The notes below the pieces were generated by a model, which saw only the letters and a list, made by a program, of their open reading frames with translations, did no database searches and was not told where the DNA came from. This document shows positions 26,501 to 62,269 of a DNA stretch of 64,000 nt, piece after piece. The DNA lies in NCBI RefSeq assembly GCF_021462225.1, contig NC_061811.1, positions 8,705,663 to 8,769,662 on the forward strand. The letters are read 5' to 3'. The position numbers and the translations under genes are program-made. This DNA is from Girardinichthys multiradiatus. Its lineage: Eukaryota; Chordata; Actinopteri; Cyprinodontiformes; Goodeidae. Position 1 is the first letter of the stretch. Each line of letters starts with the position of its first letter.

Positions 26501-29500
26501 CCGCTGCAGACGTGACAAAGAAGGAGTGCTCCTGGAGCAGCTGGAAGGGCCAGGGTACTGACGTGTTTCTGTGTTTTTGTTGCGGTTGCTCCTGTATGTA
26601 GGTTCAAGATTGTATGAGTCTGATGCACGTGTCTGTTTAATGCATATGCACATTTATCATTTAATAGTGAGAGTTGGAGAATGAGACTTGCTCCTTTATT
26701 TTGCATGGACACACCCTCCAACAGATTATATCTGCTTCATATCTGCATTCAAAGAAAACAAAGAGGAGAAGTGATGAACGACAGTGTTAGCTGGTTTGGA
26801 AAATGGCAGGCTGCGCTCCATCTGCTTTGGGTGCACGCCGATATCGATTCAGTGTTATGGACCAAGGCGTGCCATTGTTGATACCCCTGGCTGTTTTTAT
26901 CTGCTGATATTTGATGAAATGAGGCGGTCAGACAATCGGATGGTGCTGACAAACCGTCTCCATGGTAACCAGGCCACACCCATCCTGATTACATCAGGCC
27001 CAAGTCCTCGGCCACCACGGCAGCCTGCAGAGCATCCTACGGGTGTTCGTTTCCGCTGAACGGATGGTTCTCAGAGGGGCCAGCAGGGAAAAATGGCGCC
27101 GCTTTAACCACACTGTTCTGTTCAGCTGTGCAGTAATACAGAATAATGTATTCATTGTGTTACAGCAGGGATCATAGGATCATCTGACTGTGCAGATCTG
27201 ATCTCTGGAGACATCAAGACATTATGTCTTTACATCTCCTAGAAGCTCCTGATCAGAGATTAAAACACACCAAATAAATGCTGATAGGAGCTGAAATGGA
27301 TCTGATTTATGTTCTCCCCTGAAACATGCACAATCATTTTTAAAGCTGCCGGCGTTTTGTTTCGTCATCCTTCCTGCTGAACACACGACTGATTCAGCAT
27401 CACTAAACGCACGTAGCCAAATCAGACTGTGATGCAGACCCACCCTTAAAGTGATCAGAAGAAATGCATCCTCCAGAGGGGAAACAAACTGCTTATATGT
27501 CCAATAGCCCCAATCCTCATTGATTTATATGACAACACGGTTAAAGTGCTGAAACTAGTTTGTTAAATTGACATTTTTCCCAGCTGGGTTAAACACTACG
27601 CTGTAGCCCACCTTTCTACTCATTTCTAAATATTTGTTTTCTATTAAGGAGTAGGGCATTGTGTGCGCGTATATATATATATACATACACACTAAATACT
27701 TTTATTGGAAACAAACAAAAGTATATTTAATTTTTATATATATATTAATTTTATAACTACGCTTAAGGAAGGAACACTAAATTAATGTAATAGCTTCCTG
27801 AATATTGCATAGAAAAGCCCTTCCTCCTCTTCTGCTCTTAACACTGGGAGCATTAATAGTTACTATCAGCATGTTTGCTCAGGTACAGCCTGCAGTCAGA
27901 CATGCACATTATTTTAAAATGGTTTTGTGGATAAATATATTTTTCCAAAAAGGCAACTTTTTCCTTCTTTTGAGCAAGAGAAAAGCTTAACTGCCTTATT
28001 TGAGTCAGCTGATGGGCAGTGTGCAGCAACATGTGGAGGAGGGACAAGACTGTGCTACATATATACTTCTTACAGCCGGAATAAATTATGGTCACTCTGA
28101 CACTTTCTCAATCATCTCATTAAGAATATCTATGTGTATATATATATATATATTTTATGTAAACAACAAATAAACCTGAAACAGTAAAAATGAAGCTTTA
28201 AATCTTCAATTCGGAAAACTTTCAGCTGAATATTTATATTATCTGTGTAATGGTGTTATGCATCACACAAGTAAAAAATACCATCTTAAAGCAAAAAACA
28301 TGTCTGACTATAAATTCATCTCTGGTCCCAGTCTTTCTGCAGATCCTCTCAGTGTGGCTGAAGGCTCATTTCAGCCCACAAGGTGATTTAATTAGGTCAG
28401 GCTAAACTAGTTTCACTACAGAATGGGAGGGTGGGGTAGGAGATGATATTATTGTCAGCCGTGTTAACCGTTTGATCTGGTTTTGGCTCGTAGTGAGTGT
28501 CGAAGGTACCAGGCTGCTCTGGTTCTGCCTCTAAAGTCAGATGTTAAGGTCTGGGTGGCTCATTTCTCTGATAAGGACCACGTTCAGTGAGTTCCTTTAG
28601 CATGTCTGCAGCAAATAAGACAGTTGAGGTTTGTAAGAGGTAATTGTTTTCAGGACACCTGTGTTATTTACAGTTTAAATGTGAAGACTCCAGGTGGCTC
28701 CATCTCATTCACTGGCTTTAGGGAAGTTTAATGTCAGAAATCTCTTAGTTTTTGTCTGTAAAGTTTATCTACTTTTTCCAACAAGTTGACTTGAATATGA
28801 GGTTTTGGTTTGAAGTTAAGAGTTTAGGTTATTTTCTCAGAAAATCTTAAGGCTTAGTCTATTTACAGGGCAACAGTTTTAGTCCTAATGGCTCGTAAAT
28901 ATGAGGTTAATCTTTGAACAATACATGTCAGATTACCTTCTCAGAAAATCCTCAGGTTTTCTGTTTTAAAGGACATATCTTTAGCCTTAGGTTTGATACA
29001 GGCTGACATTTGCTTATAGTAACAGATTGAGTGTTGTTTAGCCGTTTTTCTTGAAAGTATTTGCTCACGGTTGGGCTGTTGAAGCAGCCTTTGTCTCTGC
29101 CCTCCATGATAAAAGGGAGTGTCTGTGTTTCTGTGCTGTTTGGGTTCAGAGCTGAATGATGAGCAGCTGATTCTCCACATTCAGAGGGAATGAATCTGTC
29201 CATTCCCAGAGGAGCGCTCCCTCCCCGCCCTCCTCTTCTCTCCCCATCACTTGCTGAGCAGTGGGGAGAAAATGGAGCATGGTTACTATGGTAACTGCAT
29301 CAGGCAGATCCCTGCTAGTTTAAAGGAGCTGCAGTCTGCGTGGTTTTCAGTTAAGCTTTTTCGTTTCATGCGCTGATTTACGCTTCCATGGGAGCCAGAC
29401 TACATTGGGCAGGAAAGACCTAGGAGTCAGAATCTGTTTGAATGTTTGCCGGACTGCACCGTGGATCAACCACACCCCGTACATATACCCCCTCCTTCTT

Positions 29501-32500
29501 AAGATCCCCTACGCTCAGGCAAATGCTGATTTGCTGTGGGAGCCGGTGCCCCTCCCCTGCCGTATAGGGGGGCCTCCCCTTCCAGTGCTCTCCTTTTGTC
29601 CGTGAATAAAGCAGCTGCTTCGTTCCTTGTTCAGCCATGGGAGCCGCAGGTCAGTACACACTTCTGATACAGAAAAGCTTTTCAATCACATCACCGAGTT
29701 TCTCCCACCAGAGCAGATTCTGCAATGTTCTCTATATGCGTGTGTTTTCTTAGATACTATCTGCCCGTGTGTGACTGTGACAGAGCATCTCAAATCTTTG
29801 GCCACATTTTGTCAGTTTGTCAGAGATGCATGTGGAGCAGCAGTTGTTACTGAATGGCTCAGTTTTCCAGCTTTGATAGGAGAAGGTCATGGGATTATAA
29901 GAAACGTGCATTGCCGTTACACCTTGCTAGAACAACTCATGTGCAGCGGCAGAGATTATTTAAAACCCAGGGAGCTGTTACCGTGCAGATCCAGCCAGCC
30001 ATTCCGGCTTCCACAGACGCCTTTTAGCGGAGAGTGAAAGATGGCCGTCATCACTATGCTGCTCACAGCTCCATGGCTAAAATTAGAGCGGACATGCAGG
30101 CAGGCAGCTTGAGACACCCAGGAGACCTAAGCAGCAAACCTTCGTTCATCTCTGATATGAAACTTTACATGAAGTTGGAACCTCTCCCTGCCCTTTTATT
30201 TGAATATGGAGGCTTTCCTGGCTGATACCAAACGATGCGTTGTGAACCTTAGTTGAACTGGGACCTTTAGTGTGCTAAGGGAGGAGAAACAGGCCTGTAG
30301 CCACAGCAAAGGACCGTGTCGGCAGCCGAAGCTGTAATGGTACACTGAGCTAATCCTCAGTTATCACTTCTCCTTCGTCTTTGGAAGTAGCTTTAAATTA
30401 CAGGCCCTAGCAGCCAAAGATGGTGGAAGGGAAAAGGCACAGTGGGATGAATGAGAGCCTGCAGGGATGTTGGGGTGTAGACTCTGCACATGTCCATGCT
30501 TTAAAGTATAACTGTGGCGTGTCACTGTATTGATGCCTCGTCATCCCTCGCTGCTGATCACTGCAGCTCGGACGGGTTGCAGTGAGCCGTTATCAATGAC
30601 CTCCTGATTGTGCTGCCTCTTCTCAGACCTGCAGGTCAGTCATTAACAACCCTGGGAGCAGTTGCTGCAGGACGAGAGTGATCATTGTATGTATGTGTAT
30701 ATACTGGTCCTTCTCAAAATATTAGCATATTGTGATAAAGTTCATTATTTTCCATAATGTCATGATGAAAATTTAACATTCATATATTTTAGATTCATTG
30801 CACACTAACTGAAATATTTCAGGTCTTTCATTGTCTTAATACGGATGATTTTGGCATACAGCTCATGAAAACCCAAAATTCCTATCTCACAAAATTAGCA
30901 TATCATTAAAAGGGTCTCTAAACGAGCTATGAACCTAATCATCTGAATCAACAAGTTAACTCTAAACACCTGCAAAAGATTCCTGAGGCCTTTAAAACTC
31001 CCAGCCTGGTTCATCACTCAAAACCCCAATCATGGGTAAGACTGCCGACCTGACTGCTGTCCAGAAGGCCACTATTGACACCCTCAAGCAAGAGGGTAAG
31101 ACACAGAAAGAATTTTCTGAACGAATAGGCTGTTCCCAGAGTGCTGTATCAAGGCACCTCAGTGGGAAGTCTGTGGGAAGGAAAAAGTGTGGCAGAAAAC
31201 GCTGCACAACGAGAAGAGGTGACCGGACCCTGAGGAAGATTGTGGAGAAGGGCCGATTCTAGACCTTGGGGGACCTGCGGAAGCAGTGGACTGAGTCTGG
31301 AGTAGAAACATCCAGAGCCACCGTGCACAGGCGTGTGCAGGAAATGGGCTACAGGTGCCGCATTCCCCAGGTCAAGCCACTTTTGAACCAGAAACAGCGG
31401 CAGAAGCGCCTGACCTGGGCTACAGAGAAGCAGCACTGGACTGTTGCTCAGTGGTCCAAAGTACTTTTTTCTGATGAAAGCAAATTCTGCATGTCATTCG
31501 GAAATCAAGGTGCCAGAGTCTGGAGGAAGACTGGGGAGAAGGAAATGCCAAAATGCCAGAAGTCCAGTGTCAAGTACCCACAGTCAGTGATGGTCTGGGG
31601 TGCCGTGTCAGCTGCTGGTGTTGGTCCACTGTGTTTTATCAAGGGCAGGGTCAATGCAGCTAGCTATCAGGAGATTTTGGAGCACTTCATGCTTCCATCT
31701 GCTGAAAAGCTTTATGGAGATGAAGATTTCATTTTTCAGCACGACCTGGCACCTGCTCACAGTGCCAAAACCACTGGTAAATGGTTTACTGACCATGGTA
31801 TCACTGTGCTCAATTGGCCTGCCAACTCTCCTGACCTGAACCCCATAGAGAATCTGTGGGATATTGTGAAGAGAACGTTGAGAGACTCAAGACCCAACAC
31901 TCTGGATGAGCTAAAGGCCGCTATCGAAGCATCCTGGGCCTCCATAAGACCTCAGCAGTGCCACAGGCTGATTGCCTCCATGCCACGCCGCATTGAAGCA
32001 GTCATTTCTGCCAAAGGATTCCCGACCAAGTATTGAGTGCATAACTGTACATGATTATTTGAAGGTTGACGTTTTTTGTATTAAAAACACTTTTCTTTTA
32101 TTGGTCGGATGAAATATGCTAATTTTGTGAGATAGGAATTTTGGGTTTTCATGAGCTGTATGCCAAAATCATCCGTATTAAGACAATAAAAGACCTGAAA
32201 TATTTCAGTTAGTGTGCAATGAATCTAAAATATATGAATGTTAAATTTTCATCATGACATTATGGAAAATAATGAACTTTATCACAATATGCTAATATTT
32301 TGAGAAGGACCTGTATGTATGAGACCAGGTCAGGTGATCCTGAAACCACCTCCAACCAGCAGACATGCAACACCACCCTATATGAACGTATCTCAGCAGG
32401 TTACGGTGAACTCTTATCTCCTGCAGAGGACGATTCATTCTTAGGAGTAAAAAGGAATGAAACCTTTGTGCCATCTTGCCACTTGTTTCCTTGATGAAGA

Positions 32501-35154
32501 AGCAGCTGGGTTAAACAGGATCCTGTGACAGCCGCAGCTCCCTGAGGAAGCTGGGTTATCAAGAGCTTCCAGTGGTTTGACCCAAATATGAGATGTGTAG
32601 TGCACAGTTGCGTACGGCCTTTTAAAAGACTCGGTCCAGGTAATTGTGGTTATAGAACGTGAACTCCTTCTGTGCTTCCTCCCCAGCAATTGACCTCCTC
32701 TACTGGAGAAATGTGAAGCAGTCCGGTGCCGTGTTCAGCAGCGTCCTTCTGCTCCTGTTCTCCCTGACCCAGTTCAGCGTGGTCAGTGTCGGAGCCTACT
32801 TAGCTCTGGCGGCACTCTCTGCCACCATCAGCTTCAGGATCTACAAGTCCGTGCTGCAGGCTGTGCAGAAGACTGATGAGGGGCATCCTTTCAAGTGAGA
32901 GAAACGGGTTTATTACTGCCGTGGATTTTGTTTAGAATCCAGTGAGACTGAAATGTGTTTTATTATTTTGTTTCCAGGGGTTATCTGGAGATGGAGATCG
33001 CTCTGTCTCAGGACCAGATCAGTAAATACGCCGATAAGATCCTGCTGTACAGCAACACCTGCATGAAGGAGCTCCGCAGGCTGTTTCTCGTACAGGATCT
33101 GGTGGACTCTCTGAAGGTTTGCGTCATGATTTAACTCCATCACTGCTTTCCTTTTATTGCTGCTGAGATGTTTGCTTAAAGCTCACTGTGCTTCAGTTTG
33201 CAGTTCTGATGTGGCTTCTGACCTATGTGGGCGCACTCTTCAATGGCCTGACACTGCTCATCCTAGGTGAGATCATCTCTCGTCTGGTTTACCTCTGCTT
33301 TTTGCAAGTACTGCTGATGACTCACATGATGAAGTGTTTTACCGTCATTTAATCGAAGCTTCTGGTCAGACTTTCCTGTAAAATCAAACTCACTTTAGAT
33401 TCAAGTCAAGATCACTTTGTTTCTTTAATCAAGATAAAATGCACCCTCCTAAAAACAAGCTTCCTTAACGACGCCTCTACTGCCATCAAACAGGGAAAGC
33501 GATCAGTTCTCATGTGCATCTTTTTGTATTTTTATTTTTTACTCTTTATTCATGTTTTTTTTAAATCGGATTCCTCATTCAGAGGGTTTTCCTTGTTTGC
33601 TGTTCAGCTGCAGCAGAATATTTAAACAGGGATCCTGTGCCGTCTGGAAAATGATGGGATTAGATGTTGGTATTTTCCAGGTCTGGATAAGTCTGGAAAA
33701 AGAAAGCAGTATGGAAATATTTTTATTTTTCAGGACGCTATCCCCTATCCCATCGTCTCCTTACTTCTGTGTTGTTTATTCAGTCCTTCCTCAATTGTAT
33801 CATTCCTCCTTCATTATTTCCTTCCTTCTATCCTTTTTCTTTTCCTCCTTGTTCCTTTCCTCCTTTTCCATCCTTGTCTTACTGCCCATCCATTTATTTC
33901 CTTCCTTCATTACCTTTTCATTTTCCCTTCCTTCCCTGCATCCTCCGTCCATCTCCTATCTTCTTTTGTTCTCTCCTACTTTGTGCCTTTTCTCCTTTTA
34001 TTTATCTGCCATAAATTCGAGCTGAACTTTAGCATTTTAATATTTTTTTCTTTAAACTTGAAGGACAGGAAACAATGAAAAGCAGAGTCTGGAAAATCAT
34101 AGAATTTTTGCATAAAAATCGTATCGAAACCCGTGAAAACGTTGCAGGAGCTCAACAATAAAACACGTGAAAGTGCTTTGATAAGATGACCAATGTAGAC
34201 TGGAATTAAAATGTAATTATTCAGAATCTGTCAAAATTATTCTTGTGCCTCTTGTGATGTCATCAGCCCGAATTCAAACAGTGCAGAATTTGCTGTAAAA
34301 TCCTGCAGTAGATTCTTTCTTTATTATCCTGTTTGTTTTTCTAGTCTGTGTAACAAAATGTAACACTGGTTTGGTTAGGATCTTTAACGAAAAGACTTTC
34401 TTCTCGCTGAGCTTGTTGTTTGACAACCTTTTCAGTTTGAGTGAGAAGATCTGATGGATTTTTCTGCTTTTTTAACTATTACTCCTTATATTCCTTTACA
34501 GCTGTGGTGTCCATGTTCACTTTGCCTGTGGTCTATGAAAAGCATCAGGTAAGAGGAGTAATATGTCAGGTCAGTCCTCGTTTGGAAGATCTTGTGCAGC
34601 CTTTCAACCGGTCCGTTTCTGTTTATAGGCCCAGATTGATCAATACGTGGGACTAATACGGACCCAGGTCAACTCTGTGGTGGTGAAGTAAGTCAACGCA
34701 ATGCAGATTTTATTTACCCCTAAATTGTTTTGTTTGGGTTTGAGTTCGATTGAAGAGATTAGAGAAGTTTTTGTTCAGATTAGAGTCACCAGGGAAACTG
34801 CTAAGGCAGCAGATGAAACTGAGGTTTTTACTCATTTCCAACTGTTGCTGTAAGAAGCAGCTCAGGTTCATTGTGCCGTTTTTAATATATAAAAAACAAA
34901 AATGTTTAGATGTTCCATGGGACAAAGAATCGGGTTTTAACTTTTGGTTTGTAGCATGTTCTGAAGCTGAATTCAGCAGCGTGTAAGCACTGAGCTTGAA
35001 AATTACAGCAAAAAAAAGTTCCCAATATACCTTCGCTCCTTAAAATGAATGATAAAACCTCACCTCAAACTTCTTGAAAACAATGCATCAAAGTACTCAC
35101 TCTCTGCCCAGGATCCAGGCGAAGATCCCCGGGGCCAAGAGGAAGGAGGAGTAA
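11588..35154 (+). CDS. rtn1: RTN1 long isoform (RTN1-A-like reticulon-1)
   Basis: Nine exons: 11588-11804, 21908-22576, 23862-24548, 32687-32894, 32978-33116, 33197-33266, 34502-34548, 34629-34687 and 35112-35154. They join in phase to 713 codons including the stop (712 aa; human RTN1-A is about 776). The first three exons give a long acidic, Ser/Pro-rich cytosolic part with RTN1 signatures: PVAMETAST in exon 1, VTLSEPEDDSPAS in exon 2, and SAESGDSEIELVSEE, YSILREEREAELDSD and ASEESPKREQ in exon 3. The last six encode the reticulon homology domain, two long membrane hairpins that curve tubular ER. The C-terminus (KIPGAKRKEE) resembles vertebrate RTN ends. Reticulon-1 is mainly neuronal/neuroendocrine and acts in ER membrane shaping and trafficking. 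It is divergent from LRRC9 and convergent with TDRD9. Teleosts may have two rtn1 paralogues; I cannot say which this is. Confidence 0.93.
11780..11793. promoter_or_regulatory. RFX X-box-like motif inside RTN1-A exon 1
   Basis: GTTGCTATGGAAAC is close to the canonical X-box (GTTGCCATGGMAAC). It lies in the coding sequence for Val-Ala-Met-Glu-Thr at the end of the first RTN1-A exon, about 10 bases before the splice donor. A nearly identical 20-base string recurs at 29282. Function is inferred. Confidence 0.4.
11990..16470. other. RTN1 intron 1, first part
   Basis: Unique-looking intronic DNA. No exon with supporting splice sites or recognisable protein was seen; the short open frames here (for example 13291-13503, 14561-14830, 15036-15299 minus) match no known protein by eye. 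A poly(A) stretch lies at about 12560-12570. Confidence 0.5.
16480..17260 (-). mobile_element. Fossil Tc1-like transposon (antisense)
   Basis: Reverse-complement Tc1-type wording runs from 'GCAACAACAGCCATCAAGCA' (about 16537) through 'TTTGGATCATTGTCCTGACC' (about 16762) to the N-terminal transposase region near 17180. No frame survives and terminal repeats are not recognisable. It lies in RTN1 intron 1. Confidence 0.55.
17270..19780. other. RTN1 intron 1, middle part
   Basis: No coding signal or clear repeat apart from an A18 run at about 19141-19158. Overlapping open frames at 17719-18402 are on both strands, lack known protein wording and have no supporting splice pattern. Confidence 0.5.
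19791..21110. mobile_element. Possible non-autonomous DNA transposon with inverted ends
   Basis: The left end GGGGCCGTATTCACAAAGG (about 19790-19808) and the right end ending in CTTTGTGAATAACTTTTC (about 21044-21061) are inverted matches around TATTCACAAAG. The 'TTCACAAAG-TCTC-GAG-TCCT' wording repeats on both sides (GGAGTCCTCC left; AAAGTCCTCCTCAC inverted near 20985). This is typical of short elements in fish with 'GGGGCCGTATTCACAAAG' ends. The interior (about 1.2 kb) holds no intact transposase. The superfamily (PIF/Harbinger or hAT) is unclear, and the exact outer limits and target duplication were not resolved. Confidence 0.5.
21908..22576 (+). CDS. rtn1: RTN1-A exon 2 (acidic domain)
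   Basis: The exon opens after TGCAG at 21907 and closes at a GTAGGT donor. It encodes about 223 residues, Ser/Asp/Glu/Pro-rich and predicted to be disordered, with GDVYTSLLSNQS (human: CYTSLISD), NYMDISHG, SPVKISLTG and VTLSEPEDDSPAST. These short islands are shared with the RTN1-A N-terminus, while the rest diverges. It has no membrane segment and should lie in the cytosol. Confidence 0.9.
23862..24548 (+). CDS. rtn1: RTN1-A exon 3 (acidic domain with conserved SILREEREAELDSD block)
   Basis: The exon is bounded by an AACAG acceptor and a GTTAGT donor and ends in phase 1, as required to join the exon at 32687. It encodes about 229 residues with SSAESGDSEIELVSEE, TYSILREEREAELDSD and SASEESPKREQ, the best-conserved part of the long reticulon-1 N-terminus, then a Pro/Lys-rich tail ending FNKQKG. 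In mammals an intermediate RTN1-B isoform starts in this region; an internal Met (about 23885) exists, but no promoter evidence is visible here. Confidence 0.9.
24560..26150. other. RTN1 intron 3 upstream of the short-isoform promoter
   Basis: No exon recognised. An open frame at 25954-26721 on the minus strand is the shadow of the C-rich promoter region and is not coding by any recognisable homology. Confidence 0.5.
26160..26493 (+). promoter_or_regulatory. Internal promoter/5' leader of RTN1-C
   Basis: A C-rich, strongly pyrimidine stretch (poly-C runs at 26168-26180 and 26200-26208) leads into a leader directly upstream of the RTN1-C ATG at 26494. Presence of a separate phase-1 first exon with its own ATG shows that transcription must start near here. 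No clear TATA box was seen, so the exact start site is unknown. Confidence 0.5.
26494..35154 (+). CDS. rtn1: RTN1-C, short reticulon-1 isoform
   Basis: The first exon, 26494-26554, encodes MQAAADVTKKECSWSSWKGQ, clearly the fish version of the RTN1-C N-terminus, and ends in phase 1 at a GTACTG donor. It joins the six shared exons from 32687 to the stop at 35154, giving 208 aa, the length of human RTN1-C. The reticulon homology domain starts at AIDLLYW; hydrophobic hairpin 1 is in exon 32687-32894 (LLLLFSLTQFSVVS), the 66-residue-type hydrophilic loop carries LRRLFLVQDLVDSLK, hairpin 2 is in 33197-34548 (VLMWLLTYVGALFNGL), and the tail is AQIDQYVGLIRTQVNS. It should insert into tubular ER with both ends in the cytosol. 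The 6.1-kb intron before 32687 contains a Tc1-like insertion. Confidence 0.93.
27667..27690. repeat. AT-rich dinucleotide repeat
   Basis: GTGTGCGCGTATATATATATATACATACACAC, a compound GT/GC/TA repeat in the RTN1 intron. A second TA run lies at about 28136-28154. Confidence 0.75.
29282..29295. promoter_or_regulatory. Palindromic RFX X-box-like motif in RTN1 intron
   Basis: GTTACTATGGTAAC is a perfect inverted repeat (GTTAC-TATG-GTAAC) fitting the X-box consensus, sitting in a short GC-rich island (about 29190-29340). The following bases TGCATC are shared with the exon-1 copy at 11780. It may mark an intronic enhancer or a further promoter; this is inference. Confidence 0.45.
29386..29645. other. 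Segment flanked by 11-bp direct repeats, with a cryptic first-exon-like end
   Basis: CCATGGGAGCC occurs at 29386-29396 and again at 29635-29645, bracketing about 240 bases that include a CGTATAGGGGGGC stretch and an AATAAA hexamer near 29606. The direct repeats may be a target-site duplication. The second copy also contains ATG GGA GCC GCA G followed by GTCAGT, a mini-exon ending in phase 1 like the real RTN1 first exons. Neither reading is proven. Confidence 0.3.
30704..32313 (+). mobile_element. Tc1-like DNA transposon, copy 1
   Basis: A 1610-bp element with TA on both sides (30702-30703; 32314-32315) and long inverted ends of about 210 bases beginning CTGGTCCTTCTCAAAATATT on the left and ending in the complement of CAGGTCCTTCTCAAAATATT on the right. 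It lies in the RTN1 intron between the RTN1-C first exon and the reticulon domain, in the sense orientation. The sequence is nearly identical to the inverted copy at 44326-45893, so the insertion is evolutionarily recent. Confidence 0.95.
31032..32036 (+). pseudogene. Tc1-like transposase with one premature stop (copy 1)
   Basis: The frame starts at MGKTADLTAVQK, has the N-terminal paired-like DNA-binding domain (ERIGCSQSAVSRHLSGKSV) and a complete DD34E catalytic domain: SDESKF near 31480, QHDLAPAHSA near 31740 and NSPDLNPIENLW near 31830-31860, with exactly 34 residues between the second Asp and the Glu. A TAG at 31260-31262 interrupts it at codon 77; the other copy has CAG there, so this is a single C-to-T change. 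The stretch from 31266 onward is an open frame of 256 codons. Gene product is therefore truncated inside the DNA-binding region. Confidence 0.92.
33765..34012 (+). repeat. Long pyrimidine-rich tract (TTCC/TCCT-rich)
   Basis: About 250 bases almost wholly of C and T with repeated CTTCC/TTCCT units, in the RTN1 intron between exons 33266 and 34502. The open frame at 33552-34025 is a product of this composition and not a gene. Confidence 0.7.
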
Positions 35155-35891
35155 TCCTGGCCATGTCACCTTGAAGCCGACGGTCCGGTCCAGCTCAGAG
35201 TGGGGCTGATCATCATCTGTGGGGCGTAGTGCTTTGTCATCTTGGTGTTCTCTGAAAGCATCCACTGGAGAAGCCTTCACCCTGTCTATAGCAGTCTAAC
35301 ACTAACAGTCACAGTACGTGTATAATCCTGCTTCTAGGTAGACAACTACACAACTCAAAAGACAAAAAAAGAACCTGTTTGTGTTGCTTATTATGAAGTG
35401 CATGAAGTCGAGCCTTGGGTAAATAATATTTGATATCTTTTGTGCAGTTTTGAAAATCACGCTACATTTTTGCTTTGCAGTGCTTACCACGAGTTGTAGG
35501 GTTTGGCCCAAAGCGGCAGAAAGCCCACAGACTTCCTCCGCTGCCAGTGTTCATTACTGCTTCATGTCTCTGAGTTAACAGTCGGGGCTTTTCTCAGTAT
35601 GTCAATATATATAAATAATAATTTCCTTTCAGTGTTTCCAAGCACAAGATAATTTATGATATGCGTGTTAGATGTGGTTAATTGTAGGAGTTTTGCTCTT
35701 TGTAATAATCTTAAGGAACAACACACACGCTCACGTTAGATACTGTTGTACAAGTATGAAGACAAGAAGTATCTGGTGATATTAAGCTTGTTTGAATAAC
35801 TGTCCAACTTTGTATTTTGTTCAGCTATACTCTGTAGTTTAGACCCTGGACTCTTAACTATTTGCACTTACAGTATGTATTTAATTACAGG

Positions 35892-35897
35892 AATAAA
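35892..35897 (+). terminator. RTN1 poly(A) signal
   Basis: AATAAA about 740 bases downstream of the RTN1 stop; a second overlapping AATAAA (35901-35906) follows. It ends a plausible 3' UTR and faces the TDRD9 3' end about 440 bases away. Confidence 0.6.
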
Positions 35898-36339
35898 AAA
35901 AATAAATGTACCTTGATGTAACATCTCCTCAGCCACTTCACTGATTACTTCCTACCAGCTGAAGCTGAGTGTCTGAACAGCCCTTCAGGCTAACGCTGTC
36001 CTAGTGAAGCTCTCATGTTGTCTTGGTTTGATGAGCTATAAATATGAAGCTCTGGATTCTGGCACAAACACAGAGCAGAGTGCTGTGTAGACATGTTTAA
36101 CTTGAGTCAGAGGTCACAATGAACCTGTAAAAAAAAAAAAAAAAAGAAAGACTGACAAGACTCATCTGCTGCAAACAACTATTTTTAATGGCCTGTTAAT
36201 AAACTGCAAACTGCATGAACTTAAAACAGCCCTTTCAGATCAACAGGGAGTTCCAGCAGTGATAACAGAAACGATTTTACAGCACTGATTAAAAGACTTA
36301 TTTAAACATAAAATTAACATTTAAAGCAACTGCTCTCAT

Positions 36340-36345
36340 TTTATT
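36340..36345 (-). terminator. Possible TDRD9 poly(A) signal
   Basis: Read on the minus strand this is AATAAA, about 31 bases beyond the TDRD9 stop codon at 36376. A very short 3' UTR would result; further signals downstream toward 36190 are possible. Confidence 0.45.
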
Positions 36346-36375
36346 ATTTGTATCAGTTCCAGACAGAGCTTTTGT

Positions 36376-62184
<25,809 letters not shown>

Positions 62185-62269
62185 CTGAAACGAACACAAT
62201 GATGGATAAAACAGCTCAGTGAAAAACCGTTTGTTTTTCTGGTCATTTTTTACTTTACAAACATTATAT

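Noticed and set aside
25954..26721. 255-codon open frame on the minus strand
   Set aside because: Antisense to the C-rich RTN1-C promoter and first exon; poly-Gly/Ser composition, no recognisable protein, no splice context.
29463..29640. Possible solo retroviral LTR (TATA-like and AATAAA in order)
   Set aside because: No TG...CA ends, no 4-6 bp target duplication and no internal retroviral gene nearby.
31600..31839. 79-codon frame and similar frames at 44694-45039
   Set aside because: Alternative-frame shadows of the Tc1-like transposase in both copies.
33552..34025. 157-codon open frame on the plus strand
   Set aside because: It comes from a pyrimidine-rich low-complexity tract (Phe/Ser/Leu/Pro only) inside an RTN1 intron and shows no protein resemblance.
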